Assembly (NCBI RefSeq): GCF_002192255.1 | Contig: NZ_CP021768.1 | Span: 3,800,001 to 3,864,000, forward strand | Length of the DNA stretch: 64,000 nucleotides | Direction: 5' to 3' | DNA from: Stenotrophomonas sp. WZN-1 | Lineage (GTDB): Bacteria > Pseudomonadota > Gammaproteobacteria > Xanthomonadales > Xanthomonadaceae | Made by a program: the position numbers and the translations under genes | Shown: one piece after another, positions 54,143 through 63,531 of the stretch | Numbering within the stretch: position 1 is the first letter of the stretch | Layout of the letters: each line of letters begins with the position of its first letter | Notes under the pieces: model-generated | Databases searched by the model: none | What the model was told of the DNA's origin: nothing | What the model saw: the letters and a program-made list of their open reading frames with translations, nothing else

Positions 54143-54904
54143 TTACAGCTTGTAGCCGGAGTGGATCGAGACGATGCCGCCGGTCAGGTTCTTGTAGTGG
54201 CAGCGCTCGAAGCCGGCCTGCCCCATCATCGCCTTCAGTTCGTCCTGCGGCGGGTGCTTGCGGATGCTCTCGGCCAGGTACTGGTAGCTGTCCGAATCGT
54301 TGGCGAACAACTTGCCCAGTTTGGGCAGGATCTTGAACGAGTGGAAGTCGTAGATCGGCTTGAACCAGTCCGCGGTGACTTCGGAGAACTCCAGCACGCG
54401 GGCCTGGCCGCCCACCTTCAGCACGCGGTACATCTCGCGCAGGCCAGCGTCCTTGTCGGTCACGTTGCGCAGGCCGAAGGCGATGGTGACCAGGTCGAAG
54501 CTGTTGTCCGGGAACGGCAGGGCTTCAGCATTACACTGCACGTAGTCCAGGCCGAGCACCAGGCCGCGGTTGGTCAGGCGGTCACGGCCGACCGACAGCA
54601 TGCCGGCGTTGATGTCGCCCAGCACCACCGATCCCTCGGCGCCGACGCGCTCCTTCAGCAGGGCGGCGATGTCGCCGGTGCCGCCGGCCAGGTCGAGCAC
54701 GCGGTCGCCCGGCTTCACCTGCGCGGTCGCCACGTAGTAGCGCTTCCATGCCCGGTGCACGCCCAGGCTCATCAGGTCGTTCATCAGGTCGTAGTTGCGC
54801 GCGACCGAGGTGAACACCTGGCCGACCAGCTTCTGCTTGTCCTTGGCGGCGACGTCGCGGAACCCGAAATGGGTGGTACCGGCTTTGTAGGGGGATTCGC
54901 TCAT
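54143..54904 (-). CDS. ubiE: Ubiquinone/menaquinone C-methyltransferase
   Basis: A 253-residue SAM-dependent enzyme that C-methylates demethylquinols in ubiquinone (and menaquinone) synthesis. Motifs are FTSVARNYDLMNDLMSLGVHRAWK, the SAM loop VLDLAGGTGDIAALL, NAEALPFPDNSFDLVTIAFGLRNVTD and GGQARVLEFS. The C-terminal HSGYKL is characteristic. The start MSESPYKAG replaces a longer upstream frame. It diverges from the deaminase gene with an 80-base spacer. Confidence 0.95.
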   Translation of the reverse strand: MSESPYKAGTTHFGFRDVAAKDKQKLVGQVFTSVARNYDLMNDLMSLGVHRAWKRYYVATAQVKPGDRVLDLAGGTGDIAALLKERVGAEGSVVLGDINAGMLSVGRDRLTNRGLVLGLDYVQCNAEALPFPDNSFDLVTIAFGLRNVTDKDAGLREMYRVLKVGGQARVLEFSEVTADWFKPIYDFHSFKILPKLGKLFANDSDSYQYLAESIRKHPPQDELKAMMGQAGFERCHYKNLTGGIVSIHSGYKL

Positions 54905-54984
54905 GACCCCGATTATCGCACCGCCGGGGGCCAGCGGCACCCCCTGCCCGTATCATGGCGGGCCACGACTTACCGGAGCCCCGC

Positions 54985-55437
54985 ATGATCACCACGCCCG
55001 ACTACCAGACCCTGCTGCAGACCGCCATCGCCGAAGCCCGCCAGGGCCTGGCCGAGGGCGGCGTGCCGATCGGCGCGGCGCTGTACCACAACGATGGCCG
55101 CCTGCTCGGCTGTGGCCACAACCGCCGCGTGCAGGAAGGCGACCCGTCGGTGCACGGCGAGACCGACGCCTTCCGCAAGGCCGGCCGCCAGCGCCGCTAC
55201 CAGGACACCATCATGGTCACCACCCTGGCCCCGTGCTGGTACTGCTCGGGCCTGGTGCGCCAGTTCAACATCGGCACCGTGGTGGTGGGTGAATCGCGCA
55301 CCTTCCAGGGCGGCATCGACTGGCTGCGCGAGAACGGCGTCAACGTGATCGACCTGGACAACCAGGAATGCGTCGACCTGCTCGGCGACTTCATCAGCCG
55401 TCATCCGGATATCTGGAACGAAGACATCGGTGAATGA
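54985..55437 (+). CDS. Cytidine/cytosine-deaminase-fold nucleobase deaminase
   Basis: A 150-residue zinc deaminase. The HxE motif is VHGETDAFRKAGR and the second zinc motif TLAPCWYCSGLVRQF (PCxxC). The sequence VVVGESRTFQGG resembles the yeast-type cytosine deaminases, which convert cytosine to uracil. Guanine or other nucleoside deamination is an alternative. CGGAG precedes the ATG by about 8 bases. A GTGCCGGC...GCCGGCA hairpin lies in the 55438-55635 spacer, which has no gene. Confidence 0.83.
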   Translation: MITTPDYQTLLQTAIAEARQGLAEGGVPIGAALYHNDGRLLGCGHNRRVQEGDPSVHGETDAFRKAGRQRRYQDTIMVTTLAPCWYCSGLVRQFNIGTVVVGESRTFQGGIDWLRENGVNVIDLDNQECVDLLGDFISRHPDIWNEDIGE

Positions 55438-55635
55438 GCACCACGCAGCGTACTGTTGAACCCGCTTAATGAACGCTTCAGTGCCGGCGCACCCTTGTGC
55501 CGGCAGCGTTTGCGGCCATTGCCGTGAACCCGTGCACAGTCAGCTGCGCTGCGTGCACACGCTGCGGTAACACCCCACCCGGCTGCCGCGCCTAGGGTGG
55601 GGTTACCGGGACTCCTTTCCCCGGCGGAGCCAGCC

Positions 55636-55896
55636 ATGTGCGCGCACGCCGTACGCCCCACGCCCGACCCGATCCTCGACGCCATCCGCGAGCGCCTGCA
55701 GCAGCAGTACGCGCTGCACCAGCGCGGCGCGCTGTTCTGGACCGCCTACCAGGGCCTGCAGCTGGAACTGGTGCGCGGCCATCCGCTCGACCATGAGCGC
55801 CTGTGCAATGCGATGGCCGACATGGCCGAAAACCTCGGCGCGGTCGAGCATGCGCAACTGATAGGCAATCGCAACGCCGGCTCCACATCGCGCTGA
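55636..55896 (+). CDS. Hypothetical protein, 86 aa
   Basis: Not recognised. A small, probably helical soluble protein (DAIRERLQQQYALHQRGALFW near the N-terminus). GGCGGAG about 6 bases before the ATG supports this start. It is followed after 33 bases by another small unknown gene on the same strand, and the two may form an operon. Confidence 0.55.
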   Translation: MCAHAVRPTPDPILDAIRERLQQQYALHQRGALFWTAYQGLQLELVRGHPLDHERLCNAMADMAENLGAVEHAQLIGNRNAGSTSR

Positions 55897-55929
55897 CGCG
55901 GCTTCCACTGCCCCATCGGCCACACTCGG

Positions 55930-56298
55930 ATGAACCCCCACTCCCTTTCCACCCAACCGAACTGGATTGTCATGCACGCTGAAGTCCCCACCATTCCCCC
56001 GGTCATCAACGTTGACGCCGAGCTTGACCACTGGCGCCGGCAGCATGCCGACGGCGCACTGCCGCACAACTCGTTCGGCTCCTACGTGCCGTGGATCAAG
56101 TTCGCCTGCGATTCGCTGATCACCCAGCCGCGCGCCAGCAATGCGCAGCGCGACGAGATGTTCCAGACGCAGTACGCCCTGCAGATCATGCCGCGCCTGA
56201 GCGAAGCCCAGGCCCGCGAATTCGTCGACCGCTGCTGGCAGCACGTCTACCAGACCAGCCCGGTGCGCCTGCAGGACGCGCCGCGCCTGCGCGCCTGA
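55930..56298 (+). CDS. Hypothetical protein, 122 aa
   Basis: Not recognised. Soluble, with aromatic-rich patches (NSFGSYVPWIKFACDSLI) and a helical C-terminal half. Residues 30-60 look folded and conserved, but no domain was identified. The start is uncertain: an ATG 14 codons later (MHAEVPTIPP) is equally plausible, and neither has a strong ribosome site. It follows the 86-residue gene and precedes the small membrane protein gene. Confidence 0.6.
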   Translation: MNPHSLSTQPNWIVMHAEVPTIPPVINVDAELDHWRRQHADGALPHNSFGSYVPWIKFACDSLITQPRASNAQRDEMFQTQYALQIMPRLSEAQAREFVDRCWQHVYQTSPVRLQDAPRLRA

Positions 56299-56374
56299 GC
56301 TGCAGCGCGTCGGCTGCACGGCCCCTGCACGAGCCACCGCCGATCATCCTCGTCACCTGAGTGGGACGACGACG

Positions 56375-56797
56375 ATGAAAGCACGCAACCTGTTCAATAC
56401 GATCGCCAAGAAGGCCGCGGCCGCCACCGGTTCGCCGTGGACCTTCCTGGCTGCGGTCGCGATCGTGGTGATCTGGGGCATCAGTGGCCCGGTGTTCGGT
56501 TTCAACGACACCTGGCAGCTGGTGATCAACACCGGGACCACCATCATCACCTTCCTGATGGTGTTCCTGATCCAGCACACGCAGAACGCGGACACCGCCG
56601 CGATGCAGATCAAGCTGGACGAGCTGATCCGCGCGACGGCCGAAGCCAACAACGAACTGTTGGATCTGGAAGAACTGGACGAGGAACGGCTGGAAGAGAT
56701 CCGCCGCGAGTACGAGCAGATGGCGCGCGAAGCCGGCGACGCGCTGGCGCGGGTGCGCGCCTGCCATGCAGCGCGGCGCGACGATGAAGCGGTGTAG
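56375..56797 (+). CDS. Low-affinity iron permease family membrane protein
   Basis: A 140-residue protein with two hydrophobic helices (about residues 23-42 and 50-67) and the family signature NTGTTIITFLMVFLIQHTQN, then DTAAMQIKLDELIRA and an acidic helical C-terminus. It is named for the fungal Fet4 family. Iron transport by the short bacterial forms is not proven. A short non-coding stretch separates it from the small gene upstream. Its TAG stop is followed by a REP at 56811. Confidence 0.82.
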   Translation: MKARNLFNTIAKKAAAATGSPWTFLAAVAIVVIWGISGPVFGFNDTWQLVINTGTTIITFLMVFLIQHTQNADTAAMQIKLDELIRATAEANNELLDLEELDEERLEEIRREYEQMAREAGDALARVRACHAARRDDEAV

Positions 56798-56810
56798 CGC
56801 ACACGCTCTG

Positions 56811-56833
56811 GTAGCGCCGGGCCATGCCCGGCG
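56811..56833 (+). repeat. SMAG/REP palindrome upstream of RAYT
   Basis: GTAG-CGCCGGGCC-AT-GCCCGGCG in direct orientation, 84 bases before the RAYT start. It is of the same class as the two downstream copies at 57391 and 57464. Confidence 0.9.
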
Positions 56834-56916
56834 AGCGCGTGAACCAGAAGATCCCCACATGATCCGATGGCGGACGCCTATGGCAACAAACGCCTGCCAT
56901 TGCGCAGGCTGCGTAC

Positions 56917-57369
56917 ATGTCCAGCCGTCATCTCCAGCGTGGTCGCGATTCCCGTATCAATGGCTGCTACGTGCTAACCACCGTTGTCCAACGTCGGCGC
57001 CGGGTGTTTGACGATCCACGCTGTGCAGCCTATCTCGTGGGCGCGCTGCGATTCGTCGAATCCATGGGGCTCAGCCACTCCTTTGCCTGGGTTGTCATGC
57101 CTGACCACCTGCATTGGCTGGTGCAGCTACGCGACGGCTCGCTCGCACGGCTGATGGGAACGCTCAAGTCACGCAGCAGCAGGCTGCTGGGGCAGCAATT
57201 CGGGATCGAGACGCCACTTTGGCAGCCGAGTTACTTCGACCATGCGGTGCGCCATGAGGATGCATTGAGGCGCCACGCGCTTTACATCCTCGGCAATCCC
57301 ATTCGGGCTGGACTGGCGAGCCAGCTGGATGAGTATCCGTTTGCGTGGTGCCGCTGGCCCCAGCGGTAG
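56917..57369 (+). CDS. REP-associated tyrosine transposase (RAYT)
   Basis: A 150-residue Y1 (IS200-like) transposase of the RAYT family. The HUH motif is PDHLHWLVQL (His64 and His66). The presumed catalytic tyrosine is Tyr123 in HALYILGNPIRAGLA, the usual YIxxNPVRAG context. WQPSYFDHAVR before it is also typical. RAYTs bind and cut REP hairpins at a GTAG head. Here the gene is framed by three near-identical CGCCGGGCC-class REPs (56811, 57391, 57464), the likely cognate class. Its stop TAG lies in a GTAG followed by a degenerate REP-like sequence. It appears intact. Confidence 0.9.
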   Translation: MSSRHLQRGRDSRINGCYVLTTVVQRRRRVFDDPRCAAYLVGALRFVESMGLSHSFAWVVMPDHLHWLVQLRDGSLARLMGTLKSRSSRLLGQQFGIETPLWQPSYFDHAVRHEDALRRHALYILGNPIRAGLASQLDEYPFAWCRWPQR

Positions 57370-57390
57370 CACCGGATGGCCTGCACTGCG

Positions 57391-57486
57391 GTAGCGCCGG
57401 ACCATGCCAGGCGAACGCAATGCACGGCCTGATCCAAGCAGCATGAACATCAGATCGAAAAGCCGCCGGGCATGGCCCGGCGCTAC
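57391..57486. repeat. Two SMAG/REP palindromes downstream of RAYT
   Basis: GTAG-CGCCGGACC-AT-GCCAGGCG (57391-57413, two changes from the class consensus) and the inverted CGCCGGGC-AT-GGCCCGGCG-CTAC (57464-57486). The second lies 15 bases before the smeF stop and may stabilise the smeDEF mRNA end. Confidence 0.88.
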
Positions 57487-57500
57487 CGGATGGCTCGCGC

Positions 57501-58886
57501 TTACCCGCGCTCGTGCCAGCCGCCACCCAGCACCTTGTACAAGGTGATGCGGTTGGCCTGCTGCGCCAGCTGCGCCTGCAGCTGGGTCTGCTGCGCGTTG
57601 TAGGCGGTGCGCCGCGCATCGAGCAGGGTGACAAAGCTGTCCAGGCCAGCGTCGTAGCGTGCCTGCGACAGGCGATTGGCCTGTTCGGCCGCTTCCACCA
57701 GGCGCTGCTGTGAACTCACCTGCTCATCCAGGCTGACGTTCAATGCCAGCGCATCGGCGGTTTCGCGGAAGCCCACCTGGATCGATTTCTCGTACTGCGC
57801 CAGCGCGATGTCACGGTCTGCATTGGCGATGGCCAGGTTGGCGCGCAGCTTGCCGCCCTGGAAGATCGGCAGGGTGATCTTCGGCAGGAAGCTCCACACG
57901 CGGGTGCCGCTGTCGAACAGGTTGGACAGTTCGCTCGAGCCGCTGCCGATGCTGCCGGTCAGCGAGATGCTCGGGAAGAACGCCGCACGTGCCGCGCCGA
58001 TGTTGGCATTGGCGGCCAGCAGCTGGTGCTCGGCAGCCATGATGTCCGGGCGCTGCAGCAGTACGTCGCTGGGCAGGCCGGCCGGCGGCGGTGCCAGCGC
58101 CAGCAGCTGCGGCTCGATGCTGTCCGGCAGCAGCGCCGGATCCAGCTGGCCACCGGCCAGCAGCGCCAGCGCGTTGCGGTCCTGCGCCAGCTGCCCGCGC
58201 AGGCGCGCGGCATCGGTGCGCGCGGTCTCGACCAGGGTACGGGTCTGAGTCAGTTCCAGCGCCGAACTGCCACCCCGTTCGTGGCGGGCCTCGGCCAGGC
58301 GCAGCGAATCCTCGTAGGTCTTCAGCGTGGCATCGGCGATCTTCAGCCGCTGCGCATCGGCGCCGTAGGTCAGCCACGCCGTCGCGGTCTCGGCCACCAG
58401 GCTCAGCTGCGCGTTGCGGCGGTTGGCGGCCACGGCGAAGTACTGCTGCAGTGCCGCTTCACTGAGGTTGCGCACGCGGCCGAACAGGTCCAGCTCGAAC
58501 TCGGCCACGCCCACGCCCGCAGTGAACTGCTCGGTGACGCCAGCGTCGGTGCCCTGGCGCTGCATCTGGCCGGTGACGGCCACGCCGGGCACGCGGTCGG
58601 CGCGCTGCACGCGGTACTGGCCGCGCGCGCGTTCAACGTTGAGCACGGCCACGCGCAGGTCGCGGTTGTTCTGCAGCGACTGGTCGATCACCTGCTGCAG
58701 GCGCGCATCGGTGAAGAAGTCGCGCCAGCCAACGGCGGCAACATCGGCCACCTGGCCCTGCGTGGCCTCGGCCGGCCACTGCGCCGGAATGGCCGGAGCG
58801 ACGGCGGTGTCCTTCGGCACCAGGGTGGAGCAGCCGGCCAGCGCGAGTGTGGCGGCAATGGAAACAGCAATGGAATGAAGCTTCAT
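57501..58886 (-). CDS. smeF: Outer-membrane efflux channel SmeF
   Basis: A 461-residue lipoprotein of the OprM/TolC family (lipobox LALAGCST). The OEP repeats are visible, with paired regions such as LSVAETATAWLTYG-type helices, GLPSDVLLQRPDIMAAEHQL and a second half ending in LDSFVTLLDARRTAY. It forms the trimeric exit duct for SmeDE. The start MKLHSIAVS was chosen for its signal. A REP pair lies in the 97-base gap after smeE, the largest gap in the operon. Confidence 0.94.
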   Translation of the reverse strand: MKLHSIAVSIAATLALAGCSTLVPKDTAVAPAIPAQWPAEATQGQVADVAAVGWRDFFTDARLQQVIDQSLQNNRDLRVAVLNVERARGQYRVQRADRVPGVAVTGQMQRQGTDAGVTEQFTAGVGVAEFELDLFGRVRNLSEAALQQYFAVAANRRNAQLSLVAETATAWLTYGADAQRLKIADATLKTYEDSLRLAEARHERGGSSALELTQTRTLVETARTDAARLRGQLAQDRNALALLAGGQLDPALLPDSIEPQLLALAPPPAGLPSDVLLQRPDIMAAEHQLLAANANIGAARAAFFPSISLTGSIGSGSSELSNLFDSGTRVWSFLPKITLPIFQGGKLRANLAIANADRDIALAQYEKSIQVGFRETADALALNVSLDEQVSSQQRLVEAAEQANRLSQARYDAGLDSFVTLLDARRTAYNAQQTQLQAQLAQQANRITLYKVLGGGWHERG

Positions 58887-58910
58887 GGCAACACCTTGGG
58901 GATCACGGTG

Positions 58911-58974
58911 GTAGCGCCGGGCCATGCCCGGCGGCTACGCGGTGAGACATCCGCCGGGCATGGCCCGGCGCTAC
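58911..58974. repeat. Inverted SMAG/REP pair between smeE and smeF
   Basis: GTAG-CGCCGGGCC-AT-GCCCGGCG (58911-58933) faces CGCCGGGC-AT-GGCCCGGCG-CTAC (58952-58974). On the operon mRNA this can form one long composite hairpin between the smeE stop and the smeF start. Confidence 0.92.
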
Positions 58975-58983
58975 CGGATTTCA

Positions 58984-61900
58984 TCACTCGGCGGATTTGC
59001 GCTTGAACAGGCGCTGCACCACCACGAAGAACAGCGGTACGAAGAACACGCCGAGCACGGTGCCGACGATCATGCCGCCGAGCACGCCGGTGCCGATCGC
59101 CTGCTTGGCGCCGGAGCCCGCACCGGTGGAGATCGCCAGCGGTACCACGCCCATGCCGAAGGCCAGCGAGGTCATCACGATCGGGCGCAGGCGGTCGCGC
59201 ACGGCATGCATGATCGACTCGATCAGGCTGGCGCCCTTCTCCAGGTTTTCCTTGGCGAACTCGACGATCAGGATCGCGTTCTTGCTGGTCAGGCCCACCG
59301 TGGTCAGCATCGCCACCTGGAAGTAGATGTCGCGCTCCAGGCCCTTGAAGGTGTTGGCCAGCACCGCGCCGAGGATACCCAGCGGGGCCGCCAGCAGCAC
59401 CGCGGTCGGCACGCTCCAGCTTTCGTACATCGCGGCCAGGCACAGGAACACGATCATCAGCGACAGCGTGTACAGCAGCGGCGTCTGCGAGCCGGCCTGG
59501 CGTTCCTGGTAGGACATCGCCGTCCACTCGATGCCGAAGCCCTGCGGCAGCTGCTTGGCCAGCTGTTCGATCTCGGCCATGGCGTCACCAGAGGCGACAC
59601 CCGGGGCCGGTTCGCCCTGGATTTCCATCGCCGACACGCCGTTGTAGCGTTCCAGGCGTGGCGAGCCGTAGTCCCAGTGCTTGGTGGCAAATGCACTGAA
59701 CGGAACCATCTCACCCTTGTCGTTCTTCACGGACCAGAGATCGAAGTCCTCCGGCACCATGCGGAACGCCTGGTCGGCCTGCACGAACACACGCTTGACG
59801 CGGCCGCGATCGACGAAGTCATCGATGTACGAGCTGCCCCACGCGGCGGCCAGCGTGCCGTTGATCTGGTCGATCGACAGCCCCAGCGAGGTCGCCTTGG
59901 CCGCGTCGATGTCGATGCGGAACTGCGGCGTGTCTTCCTGGCCGTTCGGGCGCACGTTGGCCAGCTTCTTGCTGCCGGCGGCGAGGCCCAGCAGCTGGTT
60001 GCGCGCGGCCACCAGTGCCTCGTGGCCCTGGCCGCTGTTGTCCTTCAGGAAGAAGGTGTAGCCCGACGCGGTGCCCAGTTCCGGAATGGCCGGCGGCGGG
60101 AAGGCGAAGATGAAGGCATCCTTGATCTGGCCCAGTGCCGCCATGGCGCGGCCGGTGATCGGCATCACGCCATTGTCGGCATCACGCTCGCTCCAGTCCT
60201 TCAGCTTGACGAACGCCATGCCCGCGTTCTGGCCCATGCCGGCGAAGCTGAAGCCCTGCACCGAGAACACCGAGTCCACCGCATCCTTCTCGTTCTGCAG
60301 GAAGTGGTTTTCCAGTGCCGCGATCGATTCCAGCGTACGTTCCTGGGTGGCACCGACCGGGGCCTGCACCAGCGCCATCAGCACGCCCTGGTCTTCGTTG
60401 GGCAGGAACGAGCTGGGCAGGCGCACGAACAGCACGCCCATCAGCACGAACAGCGCCGCCACGATGCCCATGAAGCGCCACGGACGGTGGATGATGCCGC
60501 GCACGCCGCGCTGGTAGCTTTCGCTGGTGCGGTCGAAGCCGCGGTTGAAGCCGTTGAAGAAACGACCGGCCAGGCCGCGGTGGGCCACGTGGTGCTCACC
60601 CTTCTTCAGCGGCTTGAGCATGGTCGCGCACAGCGCCGGGGTCAGCACGATCGCCACCAGCACCGACAGCGCCATCGCCGAAACGATCGTGGCCGAGAAC
60701 TGGCGATAGATCACGCCGGTGGAGCCGCTCATGAAGGCCATCGGCACGAACACCGCCGACAGCACCAGGCCGATGCCCACCAGCGCACCGGTGATCTGGC
60801 CCATCGACTTGCGGGTCGCTTCGAGCGGCGACAGTCCTTCCTCGGACATGATGCGCTCGACGTTCTCCACCACCACGATGGCATCGTCCACCAGCAGGCC
60901 GATCGCCAGCACCATCGCGAACATGGTCAGCATGTTCACCGAGAAGCCCAGCATCGCCAGCACGCCGAAGGTACCCAGCAGCACCACCGGCACGGCGATG
61001 GTCGGGATCAGGGTGGCGCGGAAGTTCTGCAGGAACAGGTACATCACCACGAACACCAGCACGATTGCTTCGATCAGGGTCTGCACCACGCCCTTGATCG
61101 ACACGCGCACGAACGGGGTGGTGTCGTACGGGATCTCGGCCTTCAGGCCGGCCGGGAAGAAGCTCTTCATGTCCTGCAGCGCGGCATCCACGCCGGCCGC
61201 TGTATCCAGCGCGTTGGCGCCGGTGGCCAGGGTGACCGCCAGGCCGCTGGCCGGCTGGCCGTTGTAGCGGGTGACGAAGTCGTAGGACTCGGCACCCAGC
61301 TCGACGCGGGCGACATCGCCCAGGCGCAGTTCGGCACCATCCTGCGCGCCGCGCACGATGATGTTGCGGAACTGTTCCGGGGTCTGCAGGCGCGACTGCG
61401 CGTTGATCGTGGCGTTGAGCTGCTGGCCCTTCACCGACGGCGCACCGCCGAGCTGGCCGATCGCCACCTGGGCGTTCTGCGCCTTGATCGCGGCGGTCAC
61501 TTCCGGCACCGACAGGCCATAGGTGTGCAGCTTGTTCGGGTCCAGCCAGATGCGCATGGCGTACTTGCCACCGAACACCTGGATGTTGCCCACGCCCGGC
61601 ACGCGGCTCAGACGGTCGACGACGTTGGAACCGACGTAGTCGGCGATGTCGTTGGCGTCCATGCTGCCGTTCTCGGACACGAACGCGATGACGTTCAGGA
61701 AGCCCGAGCTGGACTTGGCCACGTTGATGCCCTGGCGCTGCACTTCCTGCGGCAGCAGCGGCATCGCCAGCTGCAGCTTGTTCTGCACCTGCACCTGGGC
61801 GATGTCCGGGTTGGTGCCGCTCTCGAAGGTCAGGGTGATGGTGGCCTGGCCGTTGGACGAGCTGTTGGAGGAGAAGTAGATCAGGCCATCAAGGCCCTTC

Positions 61901-62106
61901 ATGTTCTGCTCGATGATCTGCGTCACCGAGTCCTCGACCACCTTGGCCGATGCACCCGGGTAGGTGGCGCTGATTTCCACCGCCGGCGGTGCGACGTTGG
62001 GATACATCGAGACCGGCAGCTTGAACAGGGCCAGGCTGCCGGCGAGCATGATGATGATGGCGATCACCCACGCGAAGATGGGTCGATCGATGAAAAAGCG
62101 TGCCAT
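58984..62106 (-). CDS. smeE: RND multidrug efflux transporter SmeE
   Basis: A 1040-residue inner-membrane proton/drug antiporter of the HAE1 (AcrB/MexB) family. The N-terminus [23 protein letters not shown] is typical. The proton-relay aspartates are in [35 protein letters not shown] is in the TM domain, and the C-terminal half repeats the plan. Full family length with no truncation. It acts with SmeD and SmeF. In S. maltophilia SmeDEF exports quinolones, tetracyclines, chloramphenicol and other compounds. Confidence 0.96.
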   Translation of the reverse strand: MARFFIDRPIFAWVIAIIIMLAGSLALFKLPVSMYPNVAPPAVEISATYPGASAKVVEDSVTQIIEQNMKGLDGLIYFSSNSSSNGQATITLTFESGTNPDIAQVQVQNKLQLAMPLLPQEVQRQGINVAKSSSGFLNVIAFVSENGSMDANDIADYVGSNVVDRLSRVPGVGNIQVFGGKYAMRIWLDPNKLHTYGLSVPEVTAAIKAQNAQVAIGQLGGAPSVKGQQLNATINAQSRLQTPEQFRNIIVRGAQDGAELRLGDVARVELGAESYDFVTRYNGQPASGLAVTLATGANALDTAAGVDAALQDMKSFFPAGLKAEIPYDTTPFVRVSIKGVVQTLIEAIVLVFVVMYLFLQNFRATLIPTIAVPVVLLGTFGVLAMLGFSVNMLTMFAMVLAIGLLVDDAIVVVENVERIMSEEGLSPLEATRKSMGQITGALVGIGLVLSAVFVPMAFMSGSTGVIYRQFSATIVSAMALSVLVAIVLTPALCATMLKPLKKGEHHVAHRGLAGRFFNGFNRGFDRTSESYQRGVRGIIHRPWRFMGIVAALFVLMGVLFVRLPSSFLPNEDQGVLMALVQAPVGATQERTLESIAALENHFLQNEKDAVDSVFSVQGFSFAGMGQNAGMAFVKLKDWSERDADNGVMPITGRAMAALGQIKDAFIFAFPPPAIPELGTASGYTFFLKDNSGQGHEALVAARNQLLGLAAGSKKLANVRPNGQEDTPQFRIDIDAAKATSLGLSIDQINGTLAAAWGSSYIDDFVDRGRVKRVFVQADQAFRMVPEDFDLWSVKNDKGEMVPFSAFATKHWDYGSPRLERYNGVSAMEIQGEPAPGVASGDAMAEIEQLAKQLPQGFGIEWTAMSYQERQAGSQTPLLYTLSLMIVFLCLAAMYESWSVPTAVLLAAPLGILGAVLANTFKGLERDIYFQVAMLTTVGLTSKNAILIVEFAKENLEKGASLIESIMHAVRDRLRPIVMTSLAFGMGVVPLAISTGAGSGAKQAIGTGVLGGMIVGTVLGVFFVPLFFVVVQRLFKRKSAE

Positions 62107-62118
62107 GGGGTTCTCCGC

Positions 62119-63303
62119 TTACTTCGCGTCGCCGGCCGGGGCGGCAGGCTGGGCGGCCGCCGCCGGCTTGGCCGGCGCAGTACCCTTCTCGGTGGCCTTG
62201 ACCGGCATGCCGGGGCCGATCTTCTGCAGGCCTTCGACGATGACCTTGTCACCGGCCTTCAGACCGTCCTCGACCAGCCACTTGTCGCCGACCGTGCGGC
62301 TGACCTTGACCGGGCGCACTTCGACCTTGTTGTCCTTGTCGACCACCATCGCCGTGGTGTCGCCCTTCGGATCGCGGGCGATGCCCTGCATCGGCACCAG
62401 CACCGCGTCGCTGCGCACGCCGCCGCCGATCACTGCACGCACGTACATGCCCGGCATCAGCAGGCCGTCCGGGTTGTCCACCTTCACGCGCAGGCCAAAG
62501 CTGCCGGTGGTCGGATCGACGCTGACTTCGGAGAACTCCAGCGTGCCCTTGTGCTCGAAGGTGCTGCCGTCTTCCATCAGGATGCTGACCGGCAGGGTCT
62601 GGTTGTCCTGCAGGCGGCCGGCGGCCAGTTCGCGGCGCAGCTGCAGCAGCTCGGCCGAGGACTGGGTCAGGTCGACATAGATCGGGTCCAGCTGCTGCAC
62701 GGTGGCCAGTGCGTTGGCCTGGCCGGCGCTGACCAGCGCACCCTGGGTGACGCTGGACTTGCCGATGCGGCCGCTGATCGGCGCGGTGATGCGGGCGTAG
62801 CCCAGGGTGACGTTGGCCGCATCCAGCGAGGCCTTGGCGGCACCGACGTCAGCCTCGGCCTGCTTCTGCGCGGCCACGGCGTTTTCCAGGTCCTGCTGGC
62901 TGACCGCATCGACCTTGGCCAGCTCGGTGATGCGCTTGGCACTCAGGCGCGCGGCATTGGCAGTGGCTTCGGCGCGGGCCAGCTGGGCGCGGGCGTTGTT
63001 GGCCTGGGCCCGGTAGCTGGCGTCGTCGAGCTGGTACAGCGGCTCGCCGGCCTTGACCATGCCGCCCTCGGTGAACAGGCGCTTGGCGACGATGCCGTTG
63101 ACCTGCGGGCGCACTTCGGCGACCAGGAAGGCATTGGTACGGCCCGGCAGTTCGCGGGTCAGGCCCACGGTCTCGGACTTCAGCGTGACCACAGTGACGT
63201 CACCCGGGCCCTGCTCGGGGGCCTGGGGTTGGCCGCCGCAGGCAGCCACGGTCGCGGCGATTGCCAGCGACAGTGCAAAGGGTCGGATTCGGCTCAGCAA
63301 CAT
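62119..63303 (-). CDS. smeD: Periplasmic adaptor SmeD
   Basis: A 394-residue membrane fusion protein (lipobox TVAACGG). MFP features are RPQVNGIVAKRLFTEGGMVKAGEPLYQLD (lipoyl-like half), a coiled-coil hairpin of about 60 residues rich in Ala/Gln, and ARITAPISGRIGKSSVTQGALV (second lipoyl half), then a beta-barrel domain. The start MLLSRIRPFAL was set by its signal; the longer upstream frame would run into the smeT operator region. It is 12 bases before smeE and is the first gene of smeDEF. Confidence 0.95.
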   Translation of the reverse strand: MLLSRIRPFALSLAIAATVAACGGQPQAPEQGPGDVTVVTLKSETVGLTRELPGRTNAFLVAEVRPQVNGIVAKRLFTEGGMVKAGEPLYQLDDASYRAQANNARAQLARAEATANAARLSAKRITELAKVDAVSQQDLENAVAAQKQAEADVGAAKASLDAANVTLGYARITAPISGRIGKSSVTQGALVSAGQANALATVQQLDPIYVDLTQSSAELLQLRRELAAGRLQDNQTLPVSILMEDGSTFEHKGTLEFSEVSVDPTTGSFGLRVKVDNPDGLLMPGMYVRAVIGGGVRSDAVLVPMQGIARDPKGDTTAMVVDKDNKVEVRPVKVSRTVGDKWLVEDGLKAGDKVIVEGLQKIGPGMPVKATEKGTAPAKPAAAAQPAAPAGDAK

Positions 63304-63458
63304 GACGGAAAGGCTCTTGGAGGAAGGAATCTCAGAGGGAGCTGATACCACTGGGCTTCCCCCTTGTTCCGGTGAAAGCCCCGCAGATCGCGCCCACCCG
63401 GGTGGAGTGGGAGCCGGACCGGCCTGCCACGCACACGACGGGAATGATGGGTGCGAAA

Positions 63459-63486
63459 TATACATACATGCTTGTTTGTTTGTAAA
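63459..63486. promoter_or_regulatory. SmeT operator-like pseudo-palindrome
   Basis: A 28-base imperfect palindrome centred on 63472/63473, with left half TATACATACATGCT and right half TGTTTGTTTGTAAA. Nine of 14 positions are symmetric. It lies between the divergent smeD and smeT starts. SmeT is known to bind a 28 bp pseudo-palindrome overlapping both promoters, and position and length agree. Confidence 0.85.
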
Positions 63487-63531
63487 CCGGTACAATTCAG
63501 CCACGTTTCACCCGCACTCGTACCCACACCC

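Noticed and set aside
55482..55505. Terminator after the deaminase gene
   Set aside because: The TGCCGGC/GCCGGCA stem has a ten-base loop and no T-tract, so it was only mentioned, not called.
58924..63345. A plus-strand open frame of 1473 codons opposite smeDEF
   Set aside because: It is the antisense shadow of three well-recognised genes in high-GC DNA, with His/Gln/Arg-rich composition, no known motif and no start signal.
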